From NCBI GenBank assembly GCA_040757335.1, contig JBFLXB010000009.1:46028-110027 (forward strand): 64,000 nucleotides of DNA, written 5' to 3'. Positions 59,523 through 64,000 of the stretch are shown piece after piece (the first letter of the stretch is position 1; each line of letters starts with the position of its first letter). Both the position numbers and the translations under genes were made by a program. Under the pieces are notes generated by a model. The model had not been told where the DNA came from. It ran no database searches and worked only from the letters and a program-made list of their open reading frames with translations. Source of the stretch: Nitrospirota bacterium (GTDB lineage: Bacteria; Nitrospirota; Nitrospiria; 2-01-FULL-66-17).

Positions 59523-62031
59523 TGAGCGGGATCCCGAGTCGCAGTGGGAGTTGGTCTTTATCTTCACCTTCCTCCGTCTTTGCAAATCTCCTTGCATCTT
59601 CCTGGCTTTTCAATCTCAACTTTTGTTCGAAGGTCTTTGGCGCCAGGAGAAACTCCTCAAAGTCTACCGGTTCAAGCTCAATTGAGTCGCGCATGCTGAA
59701 CGTCAGATTGAAGTGAGGAATTAGGAAGCGCCGTAGGTAGAGGCGTGGCACCACCTTACCGCGGCGACTCTTGCCACGAAAGTCTTCTATGAAAACAGAA
59801 TAGCGTAGTAGTTCGTCGTAGAGTTGCTGTGCGGCCGGTGAAAGGGAAAACGGCTCATATGGTTCGACCCGTGATGCCTGTTTAGGAGGAGACCCGTCCT
59901 CGTTTTTTGAGTCGATGTACTTCAGGTGTGAGTGAGACACGTTCCCAAAGGCCTCGACAATCGAAACCAACTGTTCTCCGCACTTGGGGATGCCTCGCAG
60001 ATTCTTCAAGAACCTGCCCGCTTCCTCACGAATCGCCCGGTTTTGGGTCTCGGGCGGTATTCTGAACGCGCCCTGTGCATTTGCCAACTCTTGGGCTCCA
60101 CCACTCAGATTCACCATGTTTCCAACCAAGCTGATTAGGTAGTGAATATCACCGCTGCACAGGCTACAGAGCGTTTCTCTGCCCCACAGAAGTGGTTTCT
60201 TGCCGTCACGAATCTGACGCGCCGATTCGTTGTTACTCCATTGCGAACTGGTGCCAACGAGATGCGCAAGCTCTCTCGCGGAAAGGCTTGTATTGCTCTG
60301 GGCGAGCCGACGACGAAAAACGTCATCAATAAACGTGAGCTTGGGACCTATTTCAGCATGAAGATAGACCAGTCCCAGGTTCTGGACGATGAATTCTCTA
60401 CTCTCGACGTATATCTTCTGGTCGATGTCGCTCTTTGCAAATGAGACAGGGCTTTCTGTGGAAAGCTTGAAAAAACAGACAGATGCTCGCTGCATGAACA
60501 CACGATTCAGGCTTTTCTGTAAATCTTTCGTGACCTTTGGCGAAGAATAGTCATCAATGAAGAAGTAAATTGGCCGTCCTCGAGCGAATGGGAAGTGGCT
60601 CAAAGCCTCGCACGCCTTTAGTAATACTTCTGGGCCGAAACATCGTCCTATGTCACGATTCTCGTCGTTCACAAATCGTTGACGCTCGGCCGCTTTTAAT
60701 CGTTCCTTGTTGAGTCTTGCTATGATGGCCTTGAGCGTTGTCTGCCCCGGGTATTGGGGCGGATCAATCTCGAAGGCACTCCAGAGATTCTCTGCGACCT
60801 TTGACTCTGCAGAATTGAACTCATCACCGAAGTGCTTGCGGGCCCATGTTTCGAGTGAATCCAGGAGCTTGGCAAGCAGGGTCGCAGTAATAAAGTGAAT
60901 AGGGATGTCCAGCGCCTCGTTGCGAGCCGGAATCACATAGCGAGGGAATGCAAAGTAAAGGTCAATACACCGATAGTAGACACCAATGTAACGCGTTTGG
61001 TCAGGGTCTGCCTCATTTACATGCATTTTCTGGTCAAGGCTGAGACTTCGGAAAACCGTCGTCTTCCCGCAACCACGTGGACCCGTAACAACAACATTGT
61101 TTTGGCTTTCGATCTCAGACAGCCCAAGAAATCTGTCAGAATATAGCGCGCGTAACAAAGACGGGGCCTCCCCGATTTGTTCACAGCTAAGGAAGTCGAA
61201 TGGTGTAAGCAGACGAGCGGACTCCTGAGCAGCACTCCGCTCGAAATCACCATCGAGATCTATCAGACGTCGGAGAAGACTAGCCGGTTGTCTTGCAAGA
61301 GGATCCCGCGTGAGATCTGCTTCGACTAGATGACGAGAAACGAAGTGGTCACGAAGGACTTTGAAGATGAACTTGTCCTTTGGACTGCCTTCCGAATATC
61401 TTACCAAACCCAGCAGTTGTTTGAGTATATCGGCAAGCTGCAGATAATCGTCTTTGAACCGAGGTTCGCTTGTCGCATCTGCGACCCCGAAGTCCGTAAC
61501 CCGAAAAACATATTGAGGCCCCAACAAATCATACGACGAGCGATCCTCGACCAAGATGTTCCCATTATGAAGGTCGCCGTGGCTAACGCCTTGACGTTTC
61601 ATTTCGTTAAATAGGTTGAGCATGGTTGCCAGCCAATTCGCAATAAAGGTTACCGTAATTACATCGGCAAAGGCTGATACGAATTTTCGGAGACTTGGTC
61701 CCTCAACAAACTCAGAGATGAGAACGACGCAGTCGATTCCTGCAGAATCGTCCCGCCATTCTTGAATGTCCTCAAACTTGACGACAGTTGAGCTCTTCAG
61801 CGCATCGGCTTTATAGACTTCCTTCCGCCAGAGTTCTCCACCGTCTTGGTCGTGCAAGAGGTTCGATCGCGGAATAACCTTACACGCCAGGTCTCGGTTA
61901 AGGCTATCTGATCGTGCGCGGAACACGTGGGCGTCATTCCCGCTATCAACCCACCCGACGACTACTACGTCAGCACGGTTTGGCAGAGGCTTGCCGACAA
62001 AATAACTTCGGTCAGGGAGATTCGCACGCAT
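59497..62031 (-). CDS. Protein kinase fused to an AAA/ORC-like ATPase
   Basis: An 844-aa two-part protein. Residues 1-260 are a eukaryotic-like Ser/Thr kinase with all catalytic residues: K51 (DLACKVI), E71 (WRKEVY), HGDLHNGN at 151-158 and TDFGVAD at 179-185. Residues 300-560 form a P-loop ATPase: VVVTGPRGCGKTTVF (313-327), a helical insert, then Walker B IYFFIDDYSS (488-497), resembling ORC/STAND-type defence ATPases. The last 280 residues lack recognised motifs. It overlaps the CARF-like gene and starts 1 bp from the methyltransferase stop, so the three genes are one unit. Kinase plus ATPase suggests a regulated trigger. Confidence 0.75.
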   Translation of the reverse strand: MRANLPDRSYFVGKPLPNRADVVVVGWVDSGNDAHVFRARSDSLNRDLACKVIPRSNLLHDQDGGELWRKEVYKADALKSSTVVKFEDIQEWRDDSAGIDCVVLISEFVEGPSLRKFVSAFADVITVTFIANWLATMLNLFNEMKRQGVSHGDLHNGNILVEDRSSYDLLGPQYVFRVTDFGVADATSEPRFKDDYLQLADILKQLLGLVRYSEGSPKDKFIFKVLRDHFVSRHLVEADLTRDPLARQPASLLRRLIDLDGDFERSAAQESARLLTPFDFLSCEQIGEAPSLLRALYSDRFLGLSEIESQNNVVVTGPRGCGKTTVFRSLSLDQKMHVNEADPDQTRYIGVYYRCIDLYFAFPRYVIPARNEALDIPIHFITATLLAKLLDSLETWARKHFGDEFNSAESKVAENLWSAFEIDPPQYPGQTTLKAIIARLNKERLKAAERQRFVNDENRDIGRCFGPEVLLKACEALSHFPFARGRPIYFFIDDYSSPKVTKDLQKSLNRVFMQRASVCFFKLSTESPVSFAKSDIDQKIYVESREFIVQNLGLVYLHAEIGPKLTFIDDVFRRRLAQSNTSLSARELAHLVGTSSQWSNNESARQIRDGKKPLLWGRETLCSLCSGDIHYLISLVGNMVNLSGGAQELANAQGAFRIPPETQNRAIREEAGRFLKNLRGIPKCGEQLVSIVEAFGNVSHSHLKYIDSKNEDGSPPKQASRVEPYEPFSLSPAAQQLYDELLRYSVFIEDFRGKSRRGKVVPRLYLRRFLIPHFNLTFSMRDSIELEPVDFEEFLLAPKTFEQKLRLKSQEDARRFAKTEEGEDKDQLPLRLGIPLNDSDSPNT

Positions 62032-62032
62032 T

Positions 62033-63169
62033 TCAGTTTCGCTGAAATATGAGGAAATGTTCTGACTTCACACCGCGATACTTTCGGCGAGTTCGACGTA
62101 CGTCTGGAATATCATCGGTGATGACTTTACGGAGGCGCAGCGATGGAGCATGTTGCTTGACGAGCGAAACGACTACGGAGGATGGATGAGCATGGAAGCT
62201 ACGCTGCACTTCTTGGCCTACAACGAAAATGCAGTAGCCGTCGCGTCTAAGTCCCTTTTCCACTTTCGTTGCTAAGCTTGTGATTCCATCCACGAACGCT
62301 TTGCGCCGTTGGGTGATGTCGTCGTCTTCCCGTTCTGCCAAACTAGGGTCAATGAACCAGAGCCGGAGGCGATTGTCGCGGACATAGTCGAGCGCGTTCA
62401 TATAGGGAGGACTTGTTATGAGAGCGTCGAACCGACTGGGGAAACTGACTTTTTCGACTGGGATTTGGAAAAACTTTACACCTAACTTGCGAGGTCTGGA
62501 AAACCGCTTATAGCTACGGTGCACTTTGGCAAGCAAACGGGGCCTTAGCTCGCGGTACGCATACATCTCAGGAAACCTCGTGCGGGGATACTTCTTGCTG
62601 CGAATATATGGGACCAAATGACTGCTTGGATAGGAAAGAAATCCTGGGCGCTGATGATGGAGAATCCCAAGGAAACAAGCCATTAGGAATTCATTACCGC
62701 GTCGTCTCGCTACCGTTGCAAAACGTAGTGCGCTACGCAGCGTATCTGGGTGAAAAAACCGTCGCACCCATTGAGGCGTTGAACGGAGGTCTGGTTGTGG
62801 AAGGGCCTCGGCCTCCGACAAAGCTTTCTCGACAGTGTTTAGGGCGGCCTGCAATGTTACTGGCGGCGAAAGCTTCGCCTGCGAGAGTATTCGTGCATAG
62901 GGGCTGATATCAGTAGCGAATGCTCGACGTCCGCGGAGTGCTGCTTCCAATGGAATCGTGCCGGCACCCGCAAATGGGTCGACAATTAGATCGTCTCGCA
63001 TCGAGTATCGCTCGATCAAATCACCAGCAATACTACTCTTGATCTTTCCGATGTAAGGAGCCAGTTGGTGTAGGGAACATTCGCGATGAGCGCAGGGTTC
63101 TGTCCACCATCGAGGCGCAGTTTCCCGCGGAACCGTTTCCTGGAACTCCTGAGTCAGTCTGGTGCTCAT
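62033..63169 (-). CDS. DNA methyltransferase, TSPPY (N4-cytosine/N6-adenine) type
   Basis: A 378-aa SAM-dependent DNA methylase. The SAM-binding motif VDPFAGAGT is near residues 63-71 and the catalytic TSPPYMNALDY near 252-262, in the I-before-IV order. The SPPY wording is common in N4-cytosine enzymes, but adenine methylation is also possible. A zinc-like CAHREC...H stretch lies at the N-terminus. The ATG at 63169 is used; a GTG one codon earlier is equally open. It is followed after 1 bp by the kinase-ATPase gene. Confidence 0.85.
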   Translation of the reverse strand: MSTRLTQEFQETVPRETAPRWWTEPCAHRECSLHQLAPYIGKIKSSIAGDLIERYSMRDDLIVDPFAGAGTIPLEAALRGRRAFATDISPYARILSQAKLSPPVTLQAALNTVEKALSEAEALPQPDLRSTPQWVRRFFHPDTLRSALRFATVARRRGNEFLMACFLGILHHQRPGFLSYPSSHLVPYIRSKKYPRTRFPEMYAYRELRPRLLAKVHRSYKRFSRPRKLGVKFFQIPVEKVSFPSRFDALITSPPYMNALDYVRDNRLRLWFIDPSLAEREDDDITQRRKAFVDGITSLATKVEKGLRRDGYCIFVVGQEVQRSFHAHPSSVVVSLVKQHAPSLRLRKVITDDIPDVRRTRRKYRGVKSEHFLIFQRN

Positions 63170-63312
63170 CACATAGCCTGATTCGAAAAAAAATGGAGTC
63201 CTAGAGTATGTTGTCCCGTTGATTCAGATGCCATTGATTTCCATGCTCAATTTCCCAGCTAGATGCTATGCTCTTAAAGAACCGTCCAGCCCTGACAGAG
63301 TTAGAATTTAGC

Positions 63313-64000
63313 TCAGAACAACCCAGGTTGTACTCGCGCGGGTTGTGTCTCTGGCTTGTATAGGCGTTCGAACCGCACCCTACTTGCTTCCAGATACTCG
63401 GGAACACGCTCGATAGCGGTCCACCGGCGTCGCAGACTTTCGGCGACGACGCCCGTCGTATTAGACCCAGCGAAGGGGTCGACAACTGTATCGTCCTCCT
63501 CAGTCAGGAGCTTAATAAAGAATTCCGGCAGGGCGGCGGGGAACCGCGCTGGATGCATTTTCAGACCGAGTTCCTTACTCCGCTTCGCGTAATCATCGTT
63601 AGCGGCGTTGTTGCCGAACTTCAGCATTGCTTCTGGAATTGGTGCCCCCGATTCTTCTGGTAATTCCCTCTCAACAACGTTGGGGGGAATAGCGCCGCCG
63701 GCCTCGACTTTGTCAAAGGAGTCCCGGATGACGTGCCCCGACGGGCGTACCGTGGGTCGTACACCCCTGCGGCTCAATCGAATCATGTCCGGACTGTATT
63801 CTTTCAGAACCCGCAGATTGCTTGCTTTTGGCCAGGGGGTCTTTGAGAACCACCACACATACTCCACAGAATCCTTGATTCGAATCCGCCGAACTGTCAC
63901 CCATTCGGCCGGCATCGGCATCTTTGCGGGGTTGTACCAGAAGCATTCCTGTGCTAAATGAAAGCCCACCTCTTCGACAAGAGCGATGAGCAAATGGAAA
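63313..64000 (-). CDS. DNA methyltransferase, second type (N-terminal part outside window)
   Basis: The frame is open to the right edge, so the 5' end is missing. The visible 229 codons end with the SAM-binding motif [12 protein letters not shown], followed by [17 protein letters not shown]. The domain order with the catalytic DPPY upstream (motif IV before I, beta class) fits adenine- or N4-cytosine-modifying restriction methylases. The part seen first ([28 protein letters not shown]) belongs to the target-side region. It is read leftward with the other methyltransferase, 140 bp upstream of it. Confidence 0.85.
   Translation of the reverse strand, partial: FHLLIALVEEVGFHLAQECFWYNPAKMPMPAEWVTVRRIRIKDSVEYVWWFSKTPWPKASNLRVLKEYSPDMIRLSRRGVRPTVRPSGHVIRDSFDKVEAGGAIPPNVVERELPEESGAPIPEAMLKFGNNAANDDYAKRSKELGLKMHPARFPAALPEFFIKLLTEEDDTVVDPFAGSNTTGVVAESLRRRWTAIERVPEYLEASRVRFERLYKPETQPARVQPGLF

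Larger units (their letters stand above)
6389..64000. mobile_element. Integrative and conjugative element, MPF_F type, left end to window edge
   Basis: Everything from the tRNA-Ala 3' end to the right edge fits one ICE: integrase and excisionase-like gene next to the tRNA, DNA-processing genes, a ParM/ParR-like cassette, a complete F-type mating apparatus, TraI and TraD, plus two cargo blocks (metal handling and a kinase/ATPase/methyltransferase cluster). The tra order traA-L-E-K-B-dsbC-V-C-trbI-trhF-W-U-trbC-N-F-H-G resembles SXT/R391-like ICEs. The right end and attR are outside the window, so the true length is unknown. Confidence 0.85.
58479..64000. other. Candidate defence cluster: CARF-like protein, kinase-ATPase, two methyltransferases
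   Basis: Four leftward genes in AT-richer DNA right of the conjugation genes. The first three are tightly packed (26-bp overlap, 1-bp gap), so they should be expressed together. The parts are those seen in restriction-like defence: self-marking methylases, a signalling kinase-ATPase and a nucleotide-sensor-like protein. No endonuclease is seen, but the cluster runs off the window edge. I cannot equate it with a named system. Confidence 0.6.

Noticed and set aside
6389..64000. Search for a second copy of the tRNA-Ala 3' end as attR
   Set aside because: No copy of the GGTACCCTCCACCA-type segment was noticed by reading; the right end is probably beyond the window.
1..64000. CRISPR arrays and insertion sequences
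   Set aside because: No regularly spaced repeats and no transposase frame were seen; the only ordered repeats are the two double boxes before the parM-like gene.

Overview
The window shows a high-GC Gram-negative bacterial chromosome (outer-membrane, periplasmic and lipoprotein genes are present) whose tRNA-Ala gene has been entered by a large integrative and conjugative element (ICE). The left 6.3 kb is ordinary chromosome: the 3' part of fabF, rnc, the 7-deazaguanine genes queC and queD, a pteridine-reductase-like SDR, purM-purN, a TPR protein and a secreted protein of unknown role. Nothing here fixes the phylum. A deep-branching group such as Nitrospirota would fit the gene mix, but that is only a guess.

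The ICE begins at the 3' end of tRNA-Ala(CGC) (6313-6388) and runs off the right edge, so at least 57.6 kb is visible and no attR was found. Its left module, read leftward, holds a tyrosine integrase whose last codons lie antisense in the tRNA, an excisionase-like HTH protein, a TOTE-type primase, a DUF932 protein, a candidate annealing protein next to a PD-(D/E)XK nuclease, a UvrD-family helicase, a RadC-like protein, SSB and several small proteins. A divergent rightward unit at 17.9-20.2 kb carries a ParM-like actin ATPase, a small ParR-like partner and upstream repeats built from TTTCNNGAAA boxes. This looks like a segregation or positioning cassette.

The transfer module (20.2-57.3 kb) is an F-type (MPF_F) type IV secretion system in the gene order of SXT/R391-like ICEs. 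Leftward from 53.7 kb are traA, L, E, K, B, dsbC, V, C, trbI, trhF and W, then traU, trbC, N, F, H and G. Rightward from 53.9 kb are a MobH-like TraI, a small membrane protein and TraD. A 16-kb metal-handling island (28.9-45.1 kb) is inserted between traW and traU. It holds a ZnuABC-like importer with an outer-membrane protein and a His-rich protein, a P1B-type ATPase with an unusual APC motif, a CzcCBA efflux system with a PII-like protein, and small metal-associated proteins.

Right of traD lie thyX and then a visibly AT-richer cluster (58.3 kb to the end): a protein with CARF-like motifs, a fusion of a protein kinase to an AAA/ORC-like ATPase, a DNA methyltransferase of the TSPPY type and a second DNA methyltransferase cut by the window edge. 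The first two genes overlap and the third abuts them; the fourth is set apart by about 140 bp. I cannot match this combination to a named system from sequence alone. It is the best candidate in the window for an undescribed anti-phage or anti-plasmid defence system.
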